A stretch of 64,000 nucleotides of DNA from contig JANQBS010000013.1 in the NCBI GenBank assembly GCA_033085395.1, positions 186,001-250,000 on the forward strand. Reading direction: 5' to 3'. The translations under genes were made by a program, and so were the position numbers. This document shows positions 12,488 to 23,615 of this stretch, piece by piece. Source of the DNA: Xanthoparmelia taractica. Lineage: Eukaryota; Ascomycota; Lecanoromycetes; Lecanorales; Parmeliaceae. A model generated the notes under the pieces. The model saw only the letters and a program-made list of their open reading frames with translations. It made no database searches and was not told the origin of the DNA. The stretch's first letter is position 1. Each line of letters opens with the position of its first letter.

Positions 12488-13401
12488 TCAGCCCTTGGGC
12501 GCATCCGTCAAAGGCACATACCGCACCCCAAACGACCTCTCCCTCACCACGCTCCCATCCTCCTTCTTATCAATAACCCATATAAACTGCATGTCCTCAC
12601 CCACAGGGATGAAGAGCCGACCGGGCGCCCTGAGCTGCTCCACGAGCGCCGGATGCGCCTCCTTGGCCGCGGCCCCGACGTGAATCGCGTCCCAGCCTCC
12701 GCCGCCGCCGCCATCTTCCTTCAACCCGAGCCGTCCATCCGCCTTTACGAATCTCACGCGCCCGCTCTCGAGCATCTCACGCCCCTGCGCGCTCTTGGCC
12801 ATGTTCTTGTGCGCCAGGTCGACGAGACCTTGTATATGGTCCACGCCGACGACTTTTCCCGCGGGACCGACAAGGTTGGCGAGCACGGCGGTCAGGTAGC
12901 CGGAGCCGGAGCCGATGTCCAGGACGCGGGCGGTTGGGTGGAGGTATGGGAGGAGGAATTCGGCGGCCGAGGCGTGCATGTGGGGCGCGGAGATTGTGGC
13001 GCCAAAGCCGATGGGTTGGGGGGAGTCTTGGTATGGGGCTGCGGGGGCGTAGTGGGCGCGGTCGACCTGGGGAGGGAAGGGGGGGGATGTCAGCTGCTGG
13101 GTTTTGTTGTTGGAAGGATAAGGGGCGGCGCTGGGAGTGAGGGAGGGGTCGCGGTAGGTAGGGAGGGGGTGGGGTGGGAGAGATTGGGGCGTACGGCTAG
13201 CATTGCGTTCTTGACACGCTCGGATGTGATGAGGCCGTTGCTTGTGAGGTTCTTGATCAAGGCTGCATTCGTTGAGCCGGTTGACATCCACGCCATGGCT
13301 TTTGGATTCGTACGGCGGTTGGGAGTTTGATTGTAAGCAAAGTAGAAGTAGAGGAGTAGGGCAATGAGAGGCAGAATCTGGTAGGTAAGACGAGGTTCCA
13401 A
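12488..13401 (-). CDS. Protein-L-isoaspartate O-methyltransferase
   Basis: Exon 1 ends at 13195 and exon 2 is 13066-12488, with a 128-bp C-rich intron. The core reads STNAALIKNL, VDRAHYAPAAPYQDSPQPIG, GATISAPHMHA (isoaspartate-binding loop) and VLDIGSGSGYLT (SAM motif I). The family repairs isoaspartyl residues in aged proteins. The usual start is the ATG at 13296 (MAWMSTGSTNA), giving 226 residues. The frame stays open upstream to ATG 13401, adding 35 residues with a hydrophobic segment, ILPLIALLLYFYFAYN, that would be a membrane anchor. The longer start is given here but is uncertain. A Gly-rich insert (DGGGGGGWD) sits near the C-terminal third. Confidence 0.9.
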
Positions 13402-13602
13402 TGTGGCTGTTAATTCAATGGGTTTGGTTGCTGTGGTATCTCAAAGATGTTTTGGAAAGACAAATTGTTCGGAGAAAAGGTGGGTCCCCCACCAGCGGAA
13501 TGGGTTCCGTGCCCCATGGGATAGTAAGAAAGGGCATTTCACGCTCGATGAAGCTGATGCTGAAGCTGTATTATATGTATTGTCGTTCAGGATCCAGTCT
13601 AT

Positions 13603-14874
13603 CTAGTCCCTCCATTGTTTTTTCATACCTGTAAATGTAAGCAATTGGCCATTCAGAAGCAAGACCTGTTCATACATGGTGAAAACAATTCCTCCGCTCA
13701 AAATGAGCCTTGCCAGCCGTGGGACTGCTCCTGACCAAAGGGTGAAGAAGCCTTCACTCTTCACAATTTTAGTTGCACATTCGAAGCTGTTTTTGTATTC
13801 CTTTCGCGCATCAATGGACTGCATTCTATCCAACTTAGCATCTCCTGGACATAGATTCGTGGCTGCCTCACCGTGTTTTGATAGTATCTAATGGCTGAGT
13901 GACGTATCTAAATGGTATCAATATTGGCCAATGTGCAAACAGGTTCAGCCACTCACACAGTAATCAAACCTGCCAACCCACCTATGCCGAAGGTGCTCAC
14001 TGTGCCGAGCTTCTCCCCTGGCGCAACGTAGCCTTGGGCAAACTGCTTGATGGTTGTATAGCTCCCGAATCTTGTTGCTGAATTCGCCGCTTGCCGTGCG
14101 GTGGTCGGTACAAATCCTTGGAAGAAGCCTCTTAAGCCTCGCTCCCGAAATATTATGCTTGAACCGTGCAGAAAGCCACGCATGCGGGGATTGGCTGATT
14201 TCCGGTCATCGATTCTGTACAGATAGGGCACGTCAGCTTTCGAAAGCGCCTTTGCGTGTTCCAGCTGAGACGCACAGTGTAGTCTTTATACTTTCAAACG
14301 GTGTGACAGCAAACAAAGATTCCGTTATCCCGGCTCCGAAGCCTGCAATCACTGTTCTCGGCCCAGATATTTTGCCATATTCATCTTGCAGCAATGTCTT
14401 ATATGTATCGAAGGCGACGAAGCCTAGCCAAATCTCAGTTGACGGACAGCAAACTCCCAGGAGTAAGGCTCATACGTATGCCAGCTTTGAGAGAATTCCC
14501 AATGATCAAGGTCGTACATCCTGCATACCATGCCTTCCCGAATGGAGGCCATCCAAGCTTTTGCCCGTCTGGTAAACGGCGATTGAGTTGGGTTCGTGTT
14601 TTTGCGACTGTATGCAAATGTCAAGCGGGCTTCGCTGGTACAGAATCTTAAGACGCACATTCGGCTGGGTATGTGATCGCTATTGGATTGTAAATATCAA
14701 TTGTGGATATCAGATGCAGTATTATACATACCGATTTCTACAGCTCCGGCTGTGGAGCCAGCAATTATAGAACGTATTGCACTCGGCTGAGTATTTCAGT
14801 ATATAAATTTATGGAAACTGTTGGTAGTTTATTAAACGGACCTTTGCTTTGCTATCTGAACTTGAAGCTGCCAT
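13603..14874 (-). CDS. CTP1: Mitochondrial tricarboxylate (citrate) carrier, Ctp1-like
   Basis: Eight exons on the minus strand: 14874-14842, 14786-14732, 14679-14659 (21 nt), 14607-14476, 14423-14276, 14214-13957, 13907-13872 and 13825-13603. They sum to 906 nt, 301 residues, the family length. Three mitochondrial carrier signatures appear: PAEFAKTR, PFESIKTT and PLDTIKTR. The N-terminus reads SAIRSIIAGSTAGAVEIAI, and GFFQGFVPTTARQAANSATR is typical of citrate/malate carriers of the inner membrane. Every intron is 46-61 bp. Dropping the 21-nt exon would delete ITYPAE from the first signature. Citrate export supplies cytosolic acetyl-CoA in this family. Confidence 0.93.
14659..14679 (-). other. 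21-nt internal exon of the citrate carrier
   Basis: It is flanked by introns of 52 and 51 bp (acceptor CAATAG, donor GTGCGT). It supplies the middle of EIAITYPAEFAKTR. Frame and motif conservation both require it. Confidence 0.85.
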
Positions 14875-15163
14875 TTGGGAACGTAGTGAAAGATGAGCTT
14901 CCTAGAAGAAAGGATTGAAGATCGGTATGTCGGAGTTGCTCCCGCGAAGTTATCAGGAACGTGCCCCTAATCCCGAAATGACACTAGTGGCAATTGAGGC
15001 AGCTGAGGCGTTTACGACTATATTATCCAATGTTCCTTTGCTTTGTTATTGGATGGTTGCTTTCCGTCGTCAGATATTCCCTCTTCGTCCGTTTTTCCTG
15101 CGAAATGTTCAAATACACATTCCTGATTCACAGTACTTCCATGGTCTTGGCATAGTTGCTTGG

Positions 15164-18100
15164 CTATGAAAGAAGTGACCGTCTATATTCAAAGGAGGTG
15201 CGTTGCGCTTCATTTAGTGTCTGCGAGATTAATTTGACGCTGTTGGTAATGATGGCATCGAGGCCACCCTTGGCTTGAGTCTAGATTTAGTAGTCCGTAT
15301 GTTAGCCGTTAGTATGCTGAGCAGCATATGATACATATGGATAAGGGCTGATAGTACCTGGGCGTGTTGAGGCACGTCATTTAATCCCCCCCAGGAAACA
15401 CACAACAGTCCAGCATCCTTTACATATTCGATGAGCTGCGGACTCACTACTAGTGGTTCAGATCGGCTGATGACGCCCGCCAGGCGCCAGCTCTTTGCAA
15501 ACCAGATAGCCTCTTGAAGGCTATCTGCACGGGCGTCAGACGAGGGAATGTGGCCCGACTCTGTTAGAAAGAAGATGGGATATTCCTGTTGCTTGTTGGA
15601 AAGCAGGATACAAACTTCAGGGCTGAAGGATGATAAAAAGACGGTGCGGTTGCCGGCGAGGCGGTAGACGCGTTCGAGAGTGCTGTCGACGAGGCGATTC
15701 GCTTCTACTGCATAGGTTTCCATTCCCCAATCGTGGGCTTCGAATAGCATAGGGTACTCTACAAGGCGTAGGTATAATTAGCCACATCGTTGCACTTACA
15801 CTTACATCTTGAATGTTCCAACGGGCAAAGTGACTTACTGATTTCGATGTCGAAATTGACGGACTCTGGGAGCCTTGTGAATAAATCTTCCAGAGTCACA
15901 AAGGAAGCTTGGATATATTCGCTCCTGATATTGTCTTTGTACGAGTTGAAGCCCTTCGACTCATTGAGCTTGTATTCGAATGTATGCTTCATGCGCTCAA
16001 TTAACCCTTTGGCTCTCGATTGCTCATATGTGCTTAAAGAATGCGAGCGCTGCTTGCATTCATCCCTGATTGGGTCGCCGCTTCGTTCTAGGTATCTTTT
16101 CTCCGCCATGGATAGCAGGTCTTCTCCAGTGGATTGGGCGTTGCTGATATACATGAACTGCAGGCGTCAGTAGACGCACGAAAAGGCGCTATGCTGAGGG
16201 GTTGGAAGTACCTGCTCCAAATTGAGCTTATGCAGTGGGACATCTATGCCTGTTTCGCTCATGAGAAAGTCGTGGTATATAATCGGTACATTGCCTTTCG
16301 TTAGTTGCACATCTTGATTTATTGGCACGCAAGCTGAAAATATGCTCATAGAGCCCAGTACCAAACTATCGTTCTGTTAGTGAGGACCTATTTAGCGCAG
16401 TTGAAACCTCTTACCTCTATATATGACGCCCCTAGATCCTTGGCTGATTGAAATGACTATGCATAGATTAGTGACTGCGTACCCGATCACTTGCTTGCAC
16501 AGTCACCTCAATATTGTTTTCTCCAACTTGTAAGTGTCTGCGGCTAGGGTCATTCTGACCGGTTCCTGTTCACTGGTAAATTTCTCGGCTCATGTCGTCC
16601 AGAATCAAGACTCCAGTATACCTCTATGCCCAATTATTGGAAGACCAGTCCTGTTTGAAAATAGTAATACCTGCTTGATCGCCTTCTTGGGGTCTGGGTG
16701 CGGGAAAGGGGTCATAGGGAGGAAATAGAACGTGACAGTGCCAATGAAGTCAAGAGTGTCCTTGTGAAGAATTGGGATGGTGGCATTTATGATTAGACTC
16801 TCTCGCGCGGGGCCCAATCCTTGCTTCAGACTGTCCAGCAGTGCAACAGCACTACCAACGAGTTCATTCTCCTTGTGCGCAGAAGTTTTCGAATGGTAGA
16901 TGTTGAAGGCTGGTTTGAAATCCTTTGCATTGTCGGTCACAAAACGCCACGGTTTACTGGCCATATCCTCAAGGATAGGCAATTGAACGAAGTTCGTGGC
17001 TTGATTTCCACCGATAGCTCGAACTTCAAGATAGAAATCTGCTTCGCCTTGTGGATCGTAGGGCTCAGGCCACACGTAAGGACTCATGTCAACTGCAGTA
17101 ACAGGTTTACAGGTATCCAGGGCGCCAAGATTGACATATATCTGGCTCTGGTTGAGCGGAATTTTGCGTGCGTGGAGTGCTGTAAGATTAGCAGAGAGGA
17201 TGAACATCGTCTTCGCCCTTTGAGTGCTCTGGAATCAACACTGTCAGCTTCGTCGCCATTGGCAGCCAACCTCTGAATGCAGCGTGGTCGTTTGCTTTCC
17301 AGCCGATATGATCCGGCGTTTTTGGGTCGGCCCCTGCCTGAAGCAGAAGCTCTACAACGGCTGAATCACCTCTGGTAAAAGCTAGTATCAGAGCGGTCCA
17401 ACCATAGACTACTTCGTGAGCATCTAGGTTGAGGTTTGAGTTCCCCTTACAAGCTTGAAGAATCTCCGTCACATATTCTATTTTCCCTGATCGTACGGCA
17501 AGATGAAGTACGGTATTACCATTGTGGTCTGTATGCTTGACATCGATGACAGACTTGCATAGAAGCCGAACAATTGCAAAAGATCGCAGTTCAAGAGCAG
17601 TCGTAAGAAGATTTCCTGGAAGTACCGTTTTCTGAGAGAAATGTCGGTTTTCAGTTCTCGCTACTTCCATCCTGCGAGGATGATCCTCTAACAGAATGGA
17701 TAGGATCATATCATTCCCGCTGAGCACAGCCAAATCCAAGGATGTAAGACTTTCCCTGTCCGGGATAAGTGCAGGACTGGGAGAAGCTATAGAATGAGGG
17801 CCTCTGATTCCACTCATATGCTTGAGAATCTGTTGGCAGACTCGAGGCAAATCGTATTGTACAGCGTGGTGTAAAGGAATTCTTCCAAGCGAATCTTTGG
17901 TCTGAAAGGCTTTTTCTAGCTTGAAGCCTAGCCTTGTGATAATGTGAACGAGTTGATCGATCGTCATCTCGGTAGTGACACCCGACACTGCAGTCTGCGA
18001 CTGTTGATCTTGCGACCCCTTGCTTCGCTCTATCCTGATTATGAGCCAATGAATGTGGTCGCCGTAATCTTGAATGTATCCAATATCCGAAAGCAGTCTC

Positions 18101-18886
18101 ACAGTACACTGTTGCGATCTACTCACGGCCGAGGAAGTGTAGCAAGGCAAAGAGGAACTGTTGCCAGCTATGCAAGTCTATTTCCGAGATACCACGGGTT
18201 CGCCTCAGCTGTTGATCGAGACCAAGAGTGTCATCTTGTTCGATCGCAGCGAAAGCGTTCTTCAAAGGCAAATGAAATAGACTTTGGTCAAAATGCTTTC
18301 CTTGAAGCAGTGTCGTCTCTGCCGATCCACGGCTACTACCGCGGTTTCCGAACCGCATCCTCTTAAGCCATTCATTGACCTGACAAAGATCCCCAACAGA
18401 CTCCGTTCTGACTGCCAGGTCGGCGTCGGAAGCACAGAGATCTCCTTGAAATTTAGCGAGTGAGCCAATTGTCGAAATTGACAAGCCAATACCACAGCAG
18501 TTGCTTCAAGGAACCACGCAATTCGGAGAATGCTGCTCTGAGGTCTATGATTTCAAACCCACTGGCGAATTCCAAGTCTGTCATAGCGGTGACACCATAA
18601 TGATCGTGCAGAGCCTTCACTCTCTGCCGAATAACTTCATGCTTGTTCTTGTAAAAGAGCCTCGCTTTCGCCAGATTTTGGTCCAGGGAAGCTCTGAACT
18701 CTGCGCCGCCGTTAGATCTGAGGAAGGGAAAATGATGCGAGGCAGACCTGTGAAGTCTGCGTCTTCTACATGGTCTACTACAAGGCTTTTCGCAGCCTTA
18801 TAGAGCTGTTTCAGCGCCTGGTAGTCGATGTAAAATGGCGCCCACTCTACGACTTTATAACGGTGGAGGTGTCGCCCGAACTTCAT
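15164..18886 (-). CDS. SPX-ankyrin-GDPD protein (Gde1/Pho81 type), frame interrupted in the SPX region
   Basis: Exons: 18886-18748, 18700-18127, 18068-17206, 17147-16622, 16565-16507, 16456-16415, 16365-16362, 16312-16212, 16157-15839, 15758-15358, 15280-15164; about 1047 residues. An N-terminal SPX domain (MKFGRHLHRYKVVEWAPFYI, later LLWYWLVNF) is followed by ankyrin repeats (DSLGRIPLHHAVQYD, DHNGNTVLHLAVRSG) and a GDPD domain with IGHRG, GENN, EFDVQLTK and YHDF. Such proteins hydrolyse glycerophosphocholine or sense phosphate. The frame shifts by one base at about 18455: WLTR then TAA, while skipping one T continues KFQGDLC. The exon sum is 3n+1, matching a single extra base. The 17206/17147 and 18127/18068 borders are least certain. 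Confidence 0.85.
16362..16365 (-). other. 4-nt micro-exon (TTTG) in the GDPD domain
   Basis: GAG|TTTG|AT GTG restores the GDPD core EFDVQLTK. Each flanking intron is 49 bp (GTAAGA...GATAG and GTACTG...TCAAG). Without it the frame hits a stop. Confidence 0.7.
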
Positions 18887-19631
18887 GACTTGCTGTTGGT
18901 CTCAAACGTTTTATTCACGTAGGCGCTGCAAAGGCGTAGTTCAGGGAGACGAGTGAAAATGCTGACAAGGCACACCCCAGCCATTGATTCCTTAAAGGGA
19001 GGCATGTGCGTTGTCCCGTTAGCCAATGGGGGTTATCACCCACCTCCTTCCCCATCGGGGCGTTACGATAACCGCCGTAGCGGCTTGTGCACCCTCACCA
19101 TGACTTGATTCTCAATCCTCTCACTCCAGACCGAGTCGACCAACCTTGTGTTAGAAGGGGTCTTTTTGACTTTCTTTGAAGCATGACTTTCGTCCACATC
19201 CACCACCTCTATCTATTAGAAAAGATGGTAAGCAATAGATGTGTTATCGAGGCAATGATTTTATGACTGACAAGGCGGAACATCTCTGTAGAGCCCTCTT
19301 TTTGCGGCTGACTTTCTTATATTGATCGCTTGTTCCTACAAGTACTCCGTAAGGTAGCTGTAGCCGACGCCAAGATCTCCCACCCTAAGGATTTCGAACT
19401 GCACCAAGCCCCTAATCGTATGGGAACACGCTACACTTCAGCGTGTTCCCATACGATTATTAGGATTCTTGAAGTTCAGCTCAGGCACTCCTATAGTGAG
19501 ATTCTATAGGGGCACGTTCCGAAAGTAGGGTTAGGGCTTTTGCTGCCAAGCCGCGGCTCTCTAGCGCCAAAATTTCTCTTCCAGATCCCTTAAGCAATCC
19601 TCACCATTGAATTCGTATTCACAACGTAAAT
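18887..19631. other. Divergent promoter region with a hairpin
   Basis: This is the spacer between the SPX-GDPD gene (-) and MAM33 (+). No gene is supported. It contains the perfect inverted repeat at 19413-19459. Confidence 0.5.
19413..19459. repeat. Perfect 20-bp inverted repeat, 7-nt loop
   Basis: Left arm TAATCGTATGGGAACACGCT (19413-19432) pairs with 19440-19459. The loop is ACACTTC. It could be a foldback insertion or an extruding hairpin. Confidence 0.9.
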
Positions 19632-20885
19632 ATGTTGTCCCTCAGAAGTATAACACGTGCTCTTCCTCGATCTTTGCCGCGAGTAGCTGTGCAAAGCCAG
19701 CCAAGATGCCTCTCTACCGTCGTCCATCGTACCTCATTACTCCAGCAGACCTGCAAAGCAGCTTCGATACCCAGATATGCCGCGTTTTCAACTTCAAGAG
19801 CAGCGCGGGAGAAGGAGGGTCAGGGTACGATTATATACACCTATTGTCAGTTGACGAAGCTTACGAGGGAATCCCAGTGGACCAGGAACTTTCCGCAAAG
19901 ATCGAGTCTGAGCTGCAAATGGAAAGGGAGATGAGAGATTCCGAAAAGCTGCCATCGAGTCTCCAGGACTATCTCGACAGCAGCTCTTTTGAAGTTCGTC
20001 TCCTCCAACCCTCCATTCATCAAACCTATACTTACCATCTACAGCTCCACGACACCCCCGGCCAAGAAGAAGTCGTCCTAACGCGCAAATTCGGCGACGA
20101 ATCGTAAGTTCACCCCCCCCCCCCCCCCAAAACTCCCTTCCACTCTTCCACCGCCACCTCCTCCGAATCTAACACTCCCTCCCCTCCTCAAGCATCCGCG
20201 TCTCATTCTCCATCGCCGATCTCAACGACATGGACCAAGACCCCGACGACTACCGCCAAGACCCCCGCGACGACCCAGCCCTCTACGACGAAGACGAGAG
20301 CGCGATCCCCGCGTCCTCCGCGCAATCCGGCGGCGCCAACACAAAAGGCGCCATCAACGTCGGCCGCACAAAAGGCGGCAACATCGCCGTGGCGCCCGAA
20401 GACCGCGTCGGCACGGCCGACGACCCGGCGACAGACGACGACGGCTCGATGCCGACGAACGAGGACGACGAGCCCACGTTCCCGGCGCGCGTCAACGTCA
20501 TGATTGAGAAGGCGGGAAAGGGGACGCTGCAGATTGAGACGACGGCGCAGGACGGCGAGATTGTGATTGACAACGTCTTTTATTTCAAGGACGCCGAGCT
20601 GGCGGACGCCAAGACGGCGGAGCTGGACTGGAAGCGGCGGAACCTGTACGAGGGCCCGCCGTTTGGGAACCTGGATGAGGATTTGCAGGTGCTGTTGGAG
20701 CGGTATCTGGACGAGAGGGGGGTGAATACCGCGTTGGCGCTGTGGGTGCCCGAGTACATTGACTTCAAGGAGCAGAGGGAGTATCTCGATTGGTTGGCCA
20801 GTAAGTCCTTATTTCACCCATTTCCAACATCACGGCGACTGACTAATTCCATCTCACAGATGTGAAAGCATTCGTGGACGCATAA
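19632..20885 (+). CDS. Mitochondrial p32/MAM33 family acidic protein
   Basis: Exons 19632-19824, 19878-19993, 20045-20103, 20193-20800 and 20860-20885 give 333 codons. The N-terminus is a mitochondrial presequence rich in Arg and Ser (MLSLRSITRALPRSLPRVAV). The mature part has the MAM33/gC1qBP pattern: an N-terminal helix, RVSFSIADLND, a very acidic loop (PATDDDGSMPTNEDDEP), a beta strand region with VNVMIEKAGKGTLQIE, and a C-terminal helix ending in EYLDWLANVKAFVDA. The family forms acidic trimers in the matrix and supports mitochondrial translation. The second intron uses an uncommon GTTCGT donor. The third contains a C run near 20108-20125. Confidence 0.93.
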
Positions 20886-21013
20886 AGGTAGATGGGTACA
20901 GCTTGGCGGGCAAGTAACCCAAGTAGCGAACCTTTCTCTTCGATAAATTATGTACCTTACCAAGCCCTTTGCACTCTTCAGCGAAACAAGCGAAACCAGC
21001 GAAACCAACAAGT

Positions 21014-21163
21014 TGTACTTTAATCCAATTCCAATTTACTGATGGTGGCCAAGAGAACTGCATTAAACCAACCCTGTGTTGTGTTGTGTTGTGTACTTGA
21101 ATCCAATCTCAATTCACTGAATCGTGGCCGAGAGAACTACATTAACCATCCAACCCTGCGTTG
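21014..21163. repeat. Diverged tandem duplication of about 70 bp
   Basis: Copy 1 at 21014-21081 and copy 2 at 21092-21163 share TGTACTT, ATCCAAT, GTGGCC, AGAGAACT, CATTAA and AACCCTG in order. A TGTTG-rich spacer joins them. They lie between two convergent genes. Confidence 0.8.
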
Positions 21164-21340
21164 CCAATTTGTATACCATTATACCATTATTCCATCATCA
21201 ACATCATCATCATCATCATCCATGCCGTGTTAAATCAGGCCCAATATCCAAAATTTCATGTATTGCAAATCCACCATCACCTTCCATCCATCCCGCACAT
21301 ATCCGCACTGACAGCATACTGGAGCAGAAAACCCATCCAC

Positions 21341-23615
21341 TCACAGCTTACTGGAACAACAAACCACCCCTTCCCCCTTTCCCCCAACCCTCCCCTCCAC
21401 CGCCGGCTGCATATGCTGCTCCGCCTGCTCCGCCGCCTCAACCAAAACACTCCTATTAACGTCCTGATTGCTCGGCGGCACATCGAGCGCCGGGTTCCTC
21501 TCAAAGAAGTTGACCGGCTTAAAATGCACTTTGATAACCTCGCAGGGCATGACTGGGAAATCCTCGACGCGGGTGACATGCTGCAAGCCGAACTGCACCC
21601 AGAGCACGATATCCTGGTCCACGATATCCTCGCCGCGGTCCGCCCACGCGCGCACGCCGGCGCCGCCGCGCGACTGGTTCGTGTACTTGCCGCCGGCGTA
21701 GAGTTCGCCGTCGCGGTAGCGCGTGACGTAGAGGTTGTGGTCTGCGAATTCGGCGCGCTTGTGGTGGAAGGAAGACGGGTGCGCGACCAGCTTTTGAAAG
21801 GGCGGGGCGAGGACCTTGTAGCCGACGGGTTTGCCGTTGACGGGGTTGCGGGAGGAAGGGTTGAGGATTTTGAAGGTGCGGGCGGTGTCTGGGTTGGCGT
21901 CGAGGCCGGTGGAGTGGGGGACTGTGGTCTGTGAGACGGTGTAGCCGACGCCGTGGGGGTTGAAATCGGAGAGCGGCATGGGGTGGATTTCGTCGTAGAC
22001 GAGGCGGTTGGCGTGGCCGTCGAGGGCGGGGTCGACGCGCAGTGAGAAGATGTGCTGGTGGTGGACGGCGAGGACGCCGGGGTGGACAATGGTGCCCCAG
22101 GGGACGTCGACGCCTTCGTCGATGGGCTGGGTGCTGATGATTCCCGTCGCCCGGATCTCGTACGTCATCTCACCGGCTTGGTTGAACATGAAGGCCATGA
22201 TGTATTCGTAGTTGGCGACTGTGATGATGGATTGGACGACGAGCTCCCGGCTTCGAACAACGGCTGCTCTGTTGGTTCGGTAGTTGGTGTGCTTCCAGCC
22301 GATGCCGGCGTCTTGCTCATGGACACAGACTACGTTTTCCATGGGCATCGGCTCTCCCTTGTCGGTTGACAGGATGGCGCTCAGATAGTGGATAGAGCCT
22401 AGGCAGTCGCAGCCAAGTTTCAGATTGTTCGTCATGGCGCCTGCACCGGTGTCGCCGAGATCAAAGGCCGCTTTCTTGTGGAACGGTGGCCGGGGATCGC
22501 CGTAGGGGATGTTCATGTCAGAGAGAGCCAAGCGGTAGAATAGACTCCGGCCATCATATCGCACCTGCAATAGTAAGCATTGAGTTACTCCCCAGAAGGC
22601 GAATCAAACTTACATCATAGAGCACCATTCCTTCCCTCTGGTTAAACCCTACGCGGAACGACCATTTCTGCCAGTCAACGATCTCTCCAGTCTCCCCGAC
22701 CTTGGTGACTTTGAAGCTAGCACCTTCTGGCTGCACTACGTTCAATGGCTTCAAGTCGGTCCTCAGAATTTGGTGCTCGGGAGTGTACTCGTGTGGCGGC
22801 GGTATCACAGAAGCCTGCGGTGGTTTCGTGGCATGGTCAGGGCCTGTGGGGCACATGTCAATGCGAATTACTTTGAGGTCTGCACAGTCCACGACTGGTG
22901 AGATAGCAAGTGGGAATGCATAATGGTTCGAGTCCAGATTTGATGGGTCGTTCGGATCACGCATGTACAAAAAGCATTGGTACATTCGGCGGTCGTCGTT
23001 GATTCCGTCGGACCCTGTAAAAGTGAGCCATTTGAATGCTTCCCGTGTTTCGAGAGAGTATACCGTAAATCCAAGGCTCGGTGACAATTGCCGTTCCTTC
23101 TGGCAGACCCAATTTGGCTATCTCGGCCTTTACCCCTTCATCCTCCAATGCGATCTTCTCGACCAGCACGATTTCCTCCAGGTCTCCAGGACCATGGATG
23201 TTTGGGCCCAGTCGTACATTCTTCTCCACCCTCTGCTGGGACAGGTTGACTATGGCCTCGTGAAATTTATCCTGGTGGTGATGTTGTCAGCTATTAGGTA
23301 GGCTTTTTTATCAACGTCACCAGGTCTCGTTCAGCTCACAGTGTTGCGTATGTAGTAGCAAACCAATATCTTTCGATCGATGTGGGGCAGTCTTGCTCCG
23401 TTATGCTCAGCATCAAGGTAGGGCACCAATTGAGCCTTCTCCGGCTCCTCGAGAGTGATGGCTTTGAAACGCAAGTCTGTCTTGGCAGGGTACAAGCTTC
23501 TGACCAGGTCTGCAGACCGCTTGATTTCCGTCGCTGTTATGGGACAGAGAGGATGGGCAGGGATTTGTTTGGCTGGTGCTGCCATTGGGGCATACGATAT
23601 TTGTTCTGTAGACAT
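21341..23615 (-). CDS. Copper amine oxidase with peroxisomal SKL tail
   Basis: Exons 23615-23340, 23271-23064, 23014-22614 and 22564-21341 give 702 residues. The TPQ-forming site is TVANYEYIM (N-Y-E/D). The catalytic-base region is AFDLGDTGAG, copper ligands include HQHIF, and HVTRVEDFPVMP holds the third His region. The protein ends CCSSKL, a canonical PTS1 signal, so peroxisomal oxidation of primary amines to aldehyde, ammonia and hydrogen peroxide is inferred. An in-frame ATG at 23717 would add a hydrophobic stretch unlike the family; 23615 (MSTEQISYAP) is preferred. The last exon is GC-rich and produces many long shadow ORFs. Confidence 0.93.

Noticed and set aside
21161..22369. Several long plus-strand frames opposite the amine oxidase
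   Set aside because: They mirror a GC-rich coding exon on the other strand and lack domains; the minus frame carries the full amine oxidase signatures.
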